Shown: positions 1 to 6,442, numbered from the stretch's first letter. The stretch: DNA of 7,916 nt from an uncultured Clostridia bacterium (GCA_934249265.1 CAKQKQ010000082.1:1-7916); one strand, 5' to 3'. The notes: generated by a model not told the origin, from the sequence alone. Numbers and translations: made by a program.

Positions 1-67
1 TAATTTTATTTTTTCTCGTTTTGCCTTTCTGTACTTGTTTAATTTTTTCGTTTCACATAAATTTATT

Positions 68-100
68 CCGCTTCGCTTCCTTTTTCGTCCGCTCCGCTTC
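68..100. repeat. Short imperfect direct repeat in the putative leader
   Basis: Two 12-base units on the plus strand, CCGCTTCGCTTC (68-79) and CCGCTCCGCTTC (89-100), match at 11 of 12 positions with start points 21 bases apart. They are GC-rich in otherwise AT-rich sequence. They may be part of leader RNA structure or a local duplication; no function is assigned. Confidence 0.5.
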
Positions 101-116
101 TTAAATCTACGCTCTC

Positions 117-131
117 CTATGCAGTTGTCAA
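117..131 (-). promoter_or_regulatory. boxA-like antitermination element
   Basis: The minus strand reads TTGACAACTGCATAG. It resembles the TTGAAAACTg core of boxA found before 16S and 23S genes in Firmicutes, where NusB and ribosomal protein S10 bind the transcript and keep RNA polymerase from terminating. A small hairpin lies about 11 bases upstream (143-160), in the order boxB-like hairpin then boxA. The identification is by resemblance only. Confidence 0.4.
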
Positions 132-142
132 TCTACTTTCAC

Positions 143-160
143 CTTAACTATTCCGTTAAG
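143..160 (-). other. Small leader hairpin (boxB-like position)
   Basis: CTTAAC (143-148) and GTTAAG (155-160) form a perfect 6-bp stem around a 6-base loop. The hairpin lies between the leftward promoter and the boxA-like motif, which is where a boxB-type hairpin would sit. The stem has little GC and would be weak on its own. Confidence 0.4.
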
Positions 161-197
161 TTTATATATCTTCGCCTTACGCGTTGATATCTTTAAT

Positions 198-226
198 AGG
201 ATAGCATTAAAATACAAATTAGTCAA
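198..226 (-). promoter_or_regulatory. Sigma-A-type extended -10 promoter firing leftward
   Basis: On the minus strand, -35 TTGACT (221-226) and -10 TATCCT (198-203) are separated by exactly 17 bases. A TGC triplet (204-206) directly before the -10 makes it an extended -10 promoter. The region upstream of the -35 (about 227-275) has repeated A/T tracts like an UP element, as in strong stable-RNA promoters. Transcription would start near 191 and run off the left edge. The promoter lies downstream of pgcA and reads the same way, so it starts a new transcription unit. Confidence 0.55.
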
Positions 227-357
227 GCGTTTTTATGCGATATTTACAAAAAATTCAGTAAAAATCAATAAAAACGCCGACTAAACCATATCCATGTATG
301 TCGCCAAACAATACAAAATACTTTTTGAGTTTTAATATCGCCTATTACGCTCGAATA

Positions 358-2082
358 CTATCCTACAATTTTCTCGAATGCGTTTATAACGTTTTCCAAA
401 GCCGCTTCTGCGTGGACTTTGTCGTTTCCTTTTATAGAATAATAAATTTTAAGTTTAGGCTCTGTTCCGCTGGGTCTTAAACAAACGAAACTGCCGTTTT
501 CCAACTCGTAATACAAACAATTAATATTAGAAAATTCCATATTTTCGGTTGTTCCGTCGGCAAGCGTACGTACGCCGGACTTATAATCTCTTACCGCAAC
601 GACGTTGAATGCATCAATTTTGTCGATAGTTTTTTGACGTAAATTTTCAACGACGGCGTTCATATCGTCCATCGCGCTTAAACCGCTGAACATTTTGCTT
701 ATCGTTTTATCGATAACGTAACCGTATTTTTCGTAAAGTTCGCAAAGTTGCTTATAAACGTTTGTGCCTACGTACTCGTAATAACAAACCATTTCGGCAA
801 ACAACATGCTTGCGACGACGGCGTCTTTATCTCTCGAATGAGTGCCCCTTAAATATCCGCAACTCTCTTCAAAGCCAAACAAATACTCGTAAGAACCGTC
901 TTTTTCAAATTGTTTTATCTTTTCGCCGATAAACTTAAAACCTACGGGCACGTCCATTAAAGTTACGCCGTAATTGTCGGCAATTGATTTTGCCATACCG
1001 GTGGAGACGAAACTTTTTACCACTGCGCCGTTTTTAGGCAATTTATCTTCTTTTTTAAGTCTTGAAAGAACGTAATTCAACAACAATACGCCCACTTGGT
1101 TACCCGTAAGACCGATAAATTCGCCGCTATCGTCTCTTATAGCAACGCCGAGTCTGTCACTGTCGGGGTCTGTACCGAATACGACGTCGGCATTGATTTT
1201 GTTTGCCAAATCTATGCCCATTTTAAGCGCGCGCTTATCCTCGGGATTAGGCACTTCTACCGTTGAAAAATCGGGGTCGGGCTTGACTTGCTCTTCAACA
1301 ACCGTAACGTTGATGCCGAGTTTTTTAAGTACCGCCATAACGGGCGAATAACCGCTGCCGTGCAACGGAGTGTATACGATTTTAATGTTTTTGCCGCATT
1401 TTTTAACCGCTTTTTTGGAAAGCGACAATTTGCAAAGCGTTTTTATATACTTCTTTTCAAAGCGTTTGCCGATGTAAGAAAGGTTGCTGTACGATGCGGA
1501 CATCGACTTGACGGGTACTTCTTTAATCGAGAAATAATCGGTGATTTCCTTGATGTATTTTACGACTTGTGCGGTTGCCTCGGGAGACATTTGAGCCCCG
1601 TCTTCTCCGTAAACTTTATAACCGTTGTATTCCTTGGGATTGTGGCTTGCGGTAATCATAATACCCGCAACCGTCTTGAATTGTCTTACGGCAAAACTTA
1701 ACATTGGTACGGGAGTCGGCTTTTCAAATAAATAAACTTTAATGCCGTTTTGAAGTAAAACGCCCGCAGCCGTTCTTGCGAACAATTCGCTGTATCTTCT
1801 CGTGTCGTAAGAAATAACTACCCCTTTCGATAATGCTTGCAAGCCGAGAGTTTTAATATATTCGGAAAGTCCTTGCGTTGCGCGACGAACGGTATAAACG
1901 TTTATCATGTTAGTGCCGTAACCTATAAGACCACGCATACCCGCAGTACCGAACGCCAAATCTGCGCCGAACCTATATTCTATTTCTTTATCGTTATCTT
2001 TAATCGAACTCAATTCTTCGTGCGCTTCTTGAGAAAGCAACGGATTTGAAATCCAATTGTCGTATATCATTTTATATTTCAT
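358..2082 (-). CDS. pgcA: Alpha-phosphoglucomutase / phosphomannomutase (PgcA type)
   Basis: A cytoplasmic alpha-D-phosphohexomutase that interconverts glucose-1-phosphate and glucose-6-phosphate, linking central metabolism to UDP-glucose, cell-wall glycans and glycogen. All four family signatures are present in 574 residues: the phosphoserine loop TASHNP with catalytic Ser146, the Mg-binding loop TDPDSDRLG (Asp305, Asp307, Asp309), the sugar-binding loop GFEESCGY (403-410) and the C-terminal phosphate loop RPSGTEPK (536-543). The N-terminal FGTAGMRG (44-51) and overall length match Bacillus PgcA closely. The ATG at 2082 is preceded by GGAG (2090-2093) with 7 bases between, better than the in-frame ATG four codons later. 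A consensus promoter lies about 36-64 bases upstream, so the gene is probably transcribed on its own. Use on mannose phosphates is possible in this family and cannot be excluded from sequence. Confidence 0.96.
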   Translation of the reverse strand: MKYKMIYDNWISNPLLSQEAHEELSSIKDNDKEIEYRFGADLAFGTAGMRGLIGYGTNMINVYTVRRATQGLSEYIKTLGLQALSKGVVISYDTRRYSELFARTAAGVLLQNGIKVYLFEKPTPVPMLSFAVRQFKTVAGIMITASHNPKEYNGYKVYGEDGAQMSPEATAQVVKYIKEITDYFSIKEVPVKSMSASYSNLSYIGKRFEKKYIKTLCKLSLSKKAVKKCGKNIKIVYTPLHGSGYSPVMAVLKKLGINVTVVEEQVKPDPDFSTVEVPNPEDKRALKMGIDLANKINADVVFGTDPDSDRLGVAIRDDSGEFIGLTGNQVGVLLLNYVLSRLKKEDKLPKNGAVVKSFVSTGMAKSIADNYGVTLMDVPVGFKFIGEKIKQFEKDGSYEYLFGFEESCGYLRGTHSRDKDAVVASMLFAEMVCYYEYVGTNVYKQLCELYEKYGYVIDKTISKMFSGLSAMDDMNAVVENLRQKTIDKIDAFNVVAVRDYKSGVRTLADGTTENMEFSNINCLYYELENGSFVCLRPSGTEPKLKIYYSIKGNDKVHAEAALENVINAFEKIVG

Positions 2083-2117
2083 AATACAACTCCGTTAAAT
2101 AAAATTTAAACATTATA

Positions 2118-2146
2118 ATTATATATTAATCTCAAAATTTTGTCAA
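2118..2146 (-). promoter_or_regulatory. Consensus sigma-A promoter of pgcA
   Basis: The minus strand has a perfect -35 TTGACA (2141-2146), a 17-base spacer and a perfect -10 TATAAT (2118-2123). The expected start is near 2111, giving a leader of about 29 bases before the pgcA ATG. A second TATAAT-like box just downstream is at the wrong spacing. No operator or cre-like palindrome was recognised next to it. Confidence 0.8.
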
Positions 2147-2246
2147 AAATATATATGCGTTAAATGCGATTTTATAAAAATTGTGTCATACTTTGGTAAA
2201 TTTTGTATAAATTAAACGACTTTAAAAACTCTTTTTATTAAATAAT

Positions 2247-3110
2247 TTACGCTTTTAAGTTGTTTTTAATACTAAAATATGCGTTTTTCATATACATTGC
2301 GTCTTCGGCTTGAGTGCCGGCGGATTCGCAAATAATCACAGGCTCTAAATCAAGTTCGATAAGAGCCTCGGCAAGCGGCTCGAATTCCGGTCCGTATTTT
2401 TTATCTTCAAAAGTAAGATGGCGTATCTCGCCCTTTACCGAATATTCGATTTTAGAAAAATGCACGTGAAAATTTTTCATTTTTTCCATGCCGAGATTTT
2501 CGATCATATATTCGAGTCTCGACTTGTAATCTGCTTTTGTTTTGAGCGTTCCGTTTTCTCTCGCGTTTACGTGTCCGAAATCGACCGTAGGTATAAAAAT
2601 TTTATCCACTTTACAAAATTCGGTCACCTCTTCGATAGTGCCGATTTGCCCGAGTTTTCCCATGGTTTCGGGACAATACAAAACGTTGTCGAGATTATTT
2701 TCGTAAATTAAATCACGCAAAATTTTCATTCTGTCGAGTGTGGCTTGCACTGCAACTTCTCTCGTTGCTTTTCCTTGCGCCGCAGGGTGAAAAATCACCC
2801 TATTGCCGCCCATTTTAAGCACTTTATCGGCACTGTTTAAAATGTAATTAAACGAATTGGTCGCCTTTTCTTCCTCGGGCGTGGCTAAATTGATAAAATA
2901 AGGAGCATGTACGCTTATTCCGATATTTTGCTCTAAAAACGCTTGTTTTATAACTTCGGCTTTTTCGTCGGACATAAGTATTCCTCTGCCGAAAGAATAC
3001 TCGAAATAATCGAGATTTCTGTCTTTAAGCCATTTTGCCGCTTGTTCGGTTTTTGTATATCCCTCGGCGCGGAAACTTTCCGAATTTCCGCTCGGTCCGA
3101 ATTTAATCAT
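2247..3110 (-). CDS. Endonuclease IV-like (AP2Ec/Nfo family) TIM-barrel protein
   Basis: A 287-residue TIM-barrel protein of the endonuclease IV (Nfo) family, close to the usual length. Family members cleave DNA 5' to abasic sites with three zinc ions. Aligned by motif to E. coli Nfo, eight of nine zinc ligands are present: His68 (in SVHAPYFINLA), His108 (VIFHP), Glu148 (PETMG), Asp177 and His180 (TVDFGH), His215 (FHVHFSK), His231 (IRH) and Glu262 (IICES). The Asp of the Nfo DRH motif is Ile229 here, with Glu228 just before it. It may therefore be an AP endonuclease with altered metal binding or a relative with another substrate, so I give no symbol. The ATG overlaps the end of ribF by 8 bases and has AAGGAG (3118-3123) 7 bases upstream, so it is cotranscribed and probably translationally coupled. 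Confidence 0.82.
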   Translation of the reverse strand: MIKFGPSGNSESFRAEGYTKTEQAAKWLKDRNLDYFEYSFGRGILMSDEKAEVIKQAFLEQNIGISVHAPYFINLATPEEEKATNSFNYILNSADKVLKMGGNRVIFHPAAQGKATREVAVQATLDRMKILRDLIYENNLDNVLYCPETMGKLGQIGTIEEVTEFCKVDKIFIPTVDFGHVNARENGTLKTKADYKSRLEYMIENLGMEKMKNFHVHFSKIEYSVKGEIRHLTFEDKKYGPEFEPLAEALIELDLEPVIICESAGTQAEDAMYMKNAYFSIKNNLKA

Positions 3111-3996
3111 TTGTTTTCTCCTTGTCTTTTTTAAGTTGTGTTTTTAATTCGTCTATACTATCGAATTTTTTTATATCTCTTATATAATCGTTGAAATACA
3201 AAGTGACGGTTTTGCCGTATAAATCGCCCGAAAAATCGATTAAATTAGTCTCTAATGTCAATTTATTTACGTCGAACGTGGGACAATTGCCGTAATTTGT
3301 AATGCCTTTATATTTTTTGCCGTCGATTACCGTTTCGGTGTAATAAACACCTTGTTTAAGCGGACATTTTTGGCTGTCGATTTGCATGTTTATTGTTGGA
3401 AAACCTATCGTTCTACCCACTTTTCTGCCTTCGACAACTTGTGATTTTATAAAATACTTACCGCCGAGCATTTCGTTTGCTTGTTTTATCTCGCCGGACA
3501 TTAAGCATTTTTTTATCTGCGAAGAAGAAACCCTTTGCCCTTCATACTCTATATCGTCAACGATATCGTAAATTACGTTTTTATCTTTACAGTATTTTTC
3601 GAGCGTAATTTGATTTCCCGCGGCGTTTTTGCCGTATGTATAATCTTTACCCGTAACGACACCCGTTATTTTTGCCATATTAAACAATTTGTCTAAAAAT
3701 TTATCGGGCGATAAATTGCGGATTTCTTCGGTTAAATCGCAAAAAATGCAATTTTCTATACCGTATAAACTCATTTTGTCTTTGCGTTCGTCATACGTAA
3801 AGATATCGCCGTTTTTGTTGAAATTTGAATTAAATCCGCTTTTAAACGTAAAAACCGCAGTTTCGCTTTGGTGGTTTTTCGCCAAAAGTTTAGCCCTTTG
3901 AAATATCGCGATATGCCCTAAATGAACGGCGTCAAAATAGCCGAGACACAAAACGATTTTTTTATTTATTTTTTCACCGAAACGATATTCTTTCAT
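3103..3996 (-). CDS. ribF: Bifunctional riboflavin kinase / FAD synthetase
   Basis: A two-domain cytoplasmic enzyme that phosphorylates riboflavin to FMN and then adenylates FMN to FAD. The N-terminal nucleotidyltransferase domain has GYFDAVHLGH (19-28), the family's HxGH-type motif, plus GKDYTYG (116-122) and SSSQIK (157-162). The C-terminal riboflavin kinase domain has GRTIGFPT (194-201), the PTF motif (239-241) and Glu249 in LETNLIDFSGDLYG, the expected catalytic base. The length (297 residues) is normal, if slightly short. The usual FxPHP motif after the first helices is replaced by FTFKSGF (49-55). The start lies 4 bases after the truB stop and has no clear Shine-Dalgarno, which suggests coupling to truB. 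The end overlaps the next gene. The truB-ribF pairing is standard in Firmicutes. Confidence 0.95.
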   Translation of the reverse strand: MKEYRFGEKINKKIVLCLGYFDAVHLGHIAIFQRAKLLAKNHQSETAVFTFKSGFNSNFNKNGDIFTYDERKDKMSLYGIENCIFCDLTEEIRNLSPDKFLDKLFNMAKITGVVTGKDYTYGKNAAGNQITLEKYCKDKNVIYDIVDDIEYEGQRVSSSQIKKCLMSGEIKQANEMLGGKYFIKSQVVEGRKVGRTIGFPTINMQIDSQKCPLKQGVYYTETVIDGKKYKGITNYGNCPTFDVNKLTLETNLIDFSGDLYGKTVTLYFNDYIRDIKKFDSIDELKTQLKKDKEKTND

Positions 3997-4000
3997 AATT

Positions 4001-4846
4001 TTACCGACAATACGATTTTATTTTAAGCACGCCTTGACAAACCGAGCCTATGCCTATAAAAGAATTTTCGGCATAAACGCGATATAATCCGTCTGCAAGC
4101 GGATATTTATCGAATACTCCGTCAAGTAGTTTTTTATATTGCTGTGAATTTATATACGTTTTTTCATAATTTACGGCGGTATCGGTCGCAATCAAATATT
4201 GCGACGGGTCTTCGCTTTGCAAAAACTCGTCGAGCGTAACGCTGTTTTCAATGCAAAAATTGCCGCTTTTTTCTCTGCGCAAATACGTCATTGTTGCGTA
4301 GGTATTTAGCGCGTAAGCAAGGTCGCGACAAATAGAACGTATATACGTTCCGCCGCCGCAAGTAATCGTAAGTTTTACGCTTTTTCCGTCGTAAGATATA
4401 AATTTTATATCTTTTATTTCGACTTTTTTAGGGTTTAACGTAAAATCGACGCCCTTTCTCGCAAGGTCGTAACTTCTTTGCCCGTTTACGCATTTTGCCG
4501 AATATTTGGGCGGAATTTGCTCAACTATACCCGTAAGACTGCTTAAAACCGATTTAATTCCTTCTTCGGTGGGTATTTTTCCGTCCGTTTCTATAACTGT
4601 ACCCGTTTTGTCGAGAGTGTCCGTTTCGTAGCCGAATTCAAAAACGGCGGTATACACCTTTTCTTTATCGAGCAAATAATCGAAAAGTCGCGTCGCTTTG
4701 CCAACCGCAACTGGAAGAACACCCGTGGCTAACGGGTCGAGCGTGCCCATATGTCCGCACGGCGTATTGAGTTTTTTCTTTATTTTATTGACGACGTAAG
4801 CCGAAGAAACACCCTCGGGTTTGTCGATATTGATAAATCCTATCAT
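4001..4846 (-). CDS. truB: tRNA pseudouridine(55) synthase TruB
   Basis: Converts U55 in the T-loop of tRNAs to pseudouridine and also acts as a tRNA folding chaperone. The catalytic motif GHMGTLDPLATGVL (31-44) contains the nucleophile Asp37. The family's KYSA (114-117), GQRSYDLAR and GGGTYIRS (164-171) motifs follow, and a small C-terminal RNA-binding region (about 223-281) ends the protein. The length of 281 residues is normal, and MIGFINIDKP at the N-terminus matches the family start. There is no recognisable Shine-Dalgarno before the ATG (the upstream bases are ATTAAAAATT) and no convincing promoter in the 277-base spacer, so it probably relies on read-through from nrnA. ribF follows 4 bases after its stop. 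Confidence 0.96.
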   Translation of the reverse strand: MIGFINIDKPEGVSSAYVVNKIKKKLNTPCGHMGTLDPLATGVLPVAVGKATRLFDYLLDKEKVYTAVFEFGYETDTLDKTGTVIETDGKIPTEEGIKSVLSSLTGIVEQIPPKYSAKCVNGQRSYDLARKGVDFTLNPKKVEIKDIKFISYDGKSVKLTITCGGGTYIRSICRDLAYALNTYATMTYLRREKSGNFCIENSVTLDEFLQSEDPSQYLIATDTAVNYEKTYINSQQYKKLLDGVFDKYPLADGLYRVYAENSFIGIGSVCQGVLKIKSYCR

Positions 4847-4926
4847 AATTTTTAATGGTTGAAGTTTTATATGAAAGCATGCAAAACAACTGAAAAATCA
4901 TTTTGCGACTTAAAGTACGGTGTTTT

Positions 4927-5017
4927 ATTAAATTTACGTTTACACAATCCTTCCGTCACGCGGAACGCGTGACACCTTCCTTTGCACAAGGAAGGCTCAA
5001 AACGGCAATTAAATTTA
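4927..5017. repeat. MITE-like double-hairpin repeat with flanking direct repeats
   Basis: Two adjacent perfect inverted repeats stand out in AT-rich spacer. The first is GTCACGCG (4955-4962), loop GAA, CGCGTGAC (4966-4973). The second is CCTTCCTT (4975-4982), loop TGCAC, AAGGAAGG (4988-4995). An extra CCTTCC at 4949-4954 can compete for the last arm. CGTTT (4937-4941) and AAACG (5000-5004) form short outer inverted ends. The 10-base sequence ATTAAATTTA occurs directly on both sides (4927-4936 and 5008-5017), like a target-site duplication. No U-tract follows on either strand, so it is not a typical terminator. It resembles dispersed palindromic repeats I recall from gut Clostridia genomes; copy number cannot be seen here. 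Confidence 0.6.
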
Positions 5018-5049
5018 TTTATCGGAGTTGGCAATTTCGTATATTGTTA

Positions 5050-5098
5050 AATCAAAAATAGTAAAATCTTAATTTTACTAACGTGTCGGAGTAAAATT
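5050..5098 (-). terminator. AT-rich terminator-like hairpin with a competing upstream arm after nrnA
   Basis: On the minus strand TAGTAAAAT and ATTTTACTA (5059-5080) form a perfect 9-bp stem with a 4-base loop, followed by TATTTTTGATTT, like an intrinsic terminator. The stem has very little GC and would be weak. The first arm can instead pair with AATTTTACT further upstream (5090-5098), also 9 perfect base pairs, giving mutually exclusive hairpins. It begins about 26 bases past the nrnA stop and precedes truB, so it could limit read-through into truB and ribF. Confidence 0.35.
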
Positions 5099-5123
5099 TT
5101 GAAACAAATTCAAGTCTTTCAAT

Positions 5124-6077
5124 TCACAAATAAGTGCCTACTATATAAACAAGTTTTTCTATTACGTCCTCGATATAACCTCTCATCATACAGCCGCTTG
5201 CGAAAATATGTCCGCCGCCGCCGAAATATGCCGCTATTTCGTTGACGTTTATATTACCTTTGCTTCTAAAACTGATTTTATAGTTTTTATCGCCGTGTTC
5301 GAGTATGCTTACGCTCACTTCAACCCCGTCGACCGATAAAGGATAATCGACAAATCCCTCGGTGTCTTCCCTTAAACAAGAATATTTTTCGAGAGTTTTT
5401 AAAGGTATGTAAAGCACGGCAAATTTATCGTTTAAAAAATATTGAGTTTTACTCATTGTTTCGGCAAACAACGCCGCTCTGTTTTTGGTCTGTCTAACAA
5501 ACGTTTGATAGTAAATTTCGTTGAGATTTGCCCCCGCAAACATAAGTTTTGACGCAATTGAAAGCGTTTCGCCCGTAACCGACGAATGAGTAAAATTGCC
5601 CGTATCGGTACATATGCCCAACATGAGATAATTTGCGATTTGTTTATCGATTTGCACATTTAACGCGACGATTAATTTATAAATAATTTCACAACAAGAC
5701 GAACAGTCTTCCACGTAATTAAATTTTGCGTATCTTTTATTGGATACGTGGTGGTCGATATTGAAAGTGTTTTTATTCTTTAAAAATAAATTCCAATTAG
5801 CGTCGTGCATGCCCTCGATAGAACAGTCTACCGCGATATGCGCGTCGTATTTTTCATCGCCGACGCTTTGGCATAATTCTTTATTATCGATGATAAAATC
5901 AAACTTTTTGGGCAATTTGTCGGGACATATTACAGTTGCTTTTTTACCCAACGACTCTAAAGCCTTTTTTAAAGAAAAAGCGCAACCCAAAGTATCCCCG
6001 TCCGGTCTGACGTGGGAAAAAATGAGCGCACTTTTAAACGTCGATAATTTTTCGGCAATTTCAGTTATTGTCGTCAT
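5124..6077 (-). CDS. nrnA: DHH-family phosphoesterase NrnA (nanoRNase / pAp phosphatase)
   Basis: A 317-residue, two-domain DHH-DHHA1 phosphoesterase. Firmicute NrnA degrades RNA fragments of two to five nucleotides and removes the 3' phosphate of pAp. The DHH domain shows SHVRPDGDTLG (21-31, metal ligands His22, Asp26 and Asp28), VDCS with Asp84, the signature Asp108-His109-His110 in NIDHHVSN, and GICTDTGNF with Asp158. The C-terminal DHHA1 domain has GGGGHIFASG (286-295), which binds the substrate. The length and position between rbfA and truB match NrnA in Firmicutes rather than the longer RecJ. The ATG overlaps the end of rbfA by 17 bases and has GGAG (6084-6087) 6 bases upstream, so translation is probably coupled. 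Some relatives act on cyclic dinucleotides or pGpG, so the exact substrate is inferred. Confidence 0.93.
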   Translation of the reverse strand: MTTITEIAEKLSTFKSALIFSHVRPDGDTLGCAFSLKKALESLGKKATVICPDKLPKKFDFIIDNKELCQSVGDEKYDAHIAVDCSIEGMHDANWNLFLKNKNTFNIDHHVSNKRYAKFNYVEDCSSCCEIIYKLIVALNVQIDKQIANYLMLGICTDTGNFTHSSVTGETLSIASKLMFAGANLNEIYYQTFVRQTKNRAALFAETMSKTQYFLNDKFAVLYIPLKTLEKYSCLREDTEGFVDYPLSVDGVEVSVSILEHGDKNYKISFRSKGNINVNEIAAYFGGGGHIFASGCMMRGYIEDVIEKLVYIVGTYL

Positions 6078-6432
6078 TATGTTCTCCGTAAGTAAATTTA
6101 CTTATAATATCGTCGATTTTTTGTCCGTATTCCGATGACCTGTCAAGGTGGAAACTAAATTCGGGCACTGTCCTAATGTGCATTCTCGAAGAAATTTCTT
6201 TCCTTAATTTAGGCGCGGCGGCTTTCATGCTTTCCAAAGTGTTTTGAACGGTTTGTTCGTCCTTGGCGTAAATGCTTACGTACACTTTTGCGGTCTTTAA
6301 ATCGCCGTCCGTTTCAACGTCGAGAATAGTAAACATATTTTCAAAATTCGGGTCTTTGATTTCGTATTTTAATATTTCGTAAATATAACTTCTAAACTCG
6401 CTGTTTAATCTTTTTTCTCTTGTTTGTTTCAT
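6061..6432 (-). CDS. rbfA: 30S ribosome-binding factor RbfA
   Basis: A small KH-type protein that binds the immature 30S subunit near the 5' end of 16S rRNA and helps its late maturation, especially in the cold. The 123-residue product has the family pattern: an N-terminal helix with R-x-x-R-L-N-SEFRSYIYEIL, then KDPNF, a strand with VETDGDLKTAKVYVSI, and LRKEISSRMHIRTVPEFSFHLDRS near the C-terminus. A longer frame starts at a TTG at 6444, but that would put the Shine-Dalgarno GAGG (6439-6442) inside the gene. The ATG at 6432, 6 bases after that GAGG, is the better start. The stop overlaps nrnA. A hairpin-forming palindrome lies just upstream of the Shine-Dalgarno. Confidence 0.94.
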   Translation of the reverse strand: MKQTREKRLNSEFRSYIYEILKYEIKDPNFENMFTILDVETDGDLKTAKVYVSIYAKDEQTVQNTLESMKAAAPKLRKEISSRMHIRTVPEFSFHLDRSSEYGQKIDDIISKFTYGEHNDDNN

Positions 6433-6438
6433 ATTACA

Positions 6439-6442
6439 CCTC
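6439..6442 (-). promoter_or_regulatory. Shine-Dalgarno site that fixes the rbfA start
   Basis: GAGG on the minus strand is followed by 6 bases and then the ATG at 6432. It overlaps the upstream in-frame TTG codon region, which argues for the ATG over the longer frame. Confidence 0.75.

Larger units (their letters stand above)
1..191 (-). ncRNA. Putative 5' leader of a ribosomal RNA gene lying beyond the left edge
   Basis: This stretch holds no convincing reading frame. Read leftward, it follows a good promoter (198-226). It contains a 6-bp hairpin (143-160) and then a boxA-like TTGACAACTGCATAG (117-131). A long purine-rich, A-rich tract then runs to the window edge. In Firmicutes, rRNA leaders and 16S-23S spacers carry a TTGAAAACTg-type boxA element and similar A/G-rich sequence before the mature rRNA, so I infer that a 16S or unlinked 23S gene begins just outside the window. 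No mature rRNA sequence is visible, so this rests on resemblance only. It could also be the leader of another stable RNA or of a protein gene. Confidence 0.35.

Noticed and set aside
250..330. Intrinsic terminator for pgcA
   Set aside because: Only weak pairings were found (CAAAA/TTTTG at 314-327 and CGAC/GTCG with a long loop before TTTTTATTGATTTTT), too poor to list as a feature.
298..480. Plus-strand 60-residue frame at the left
   Set aside because: Much of it is antisense to the pgcA C-terminus, with no ribosome site or known motif.
4847..4880. Promoter for truB using a TATAAA box near 4870
   Set aside because: No acceptable -35 hexamer is found at 16-18 bases.
4780..4901. Small minus-strand frame starting in the spacer and overlapping the truB start
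   Set aside because: It has no ribosome binding site and no recognisable sequence, and most of it is the truB region in another frame.
4955..4995. Double hairpin as an intrinsic terminator
   Set aside because: Neither strand has a U-tract after the stems; repeat-element architecture fits better.
5453..5659. Minus-strand 68-residue frame inside nrnA
   Set aside because: It lies wholly within nrnA in another frame, with no family features.
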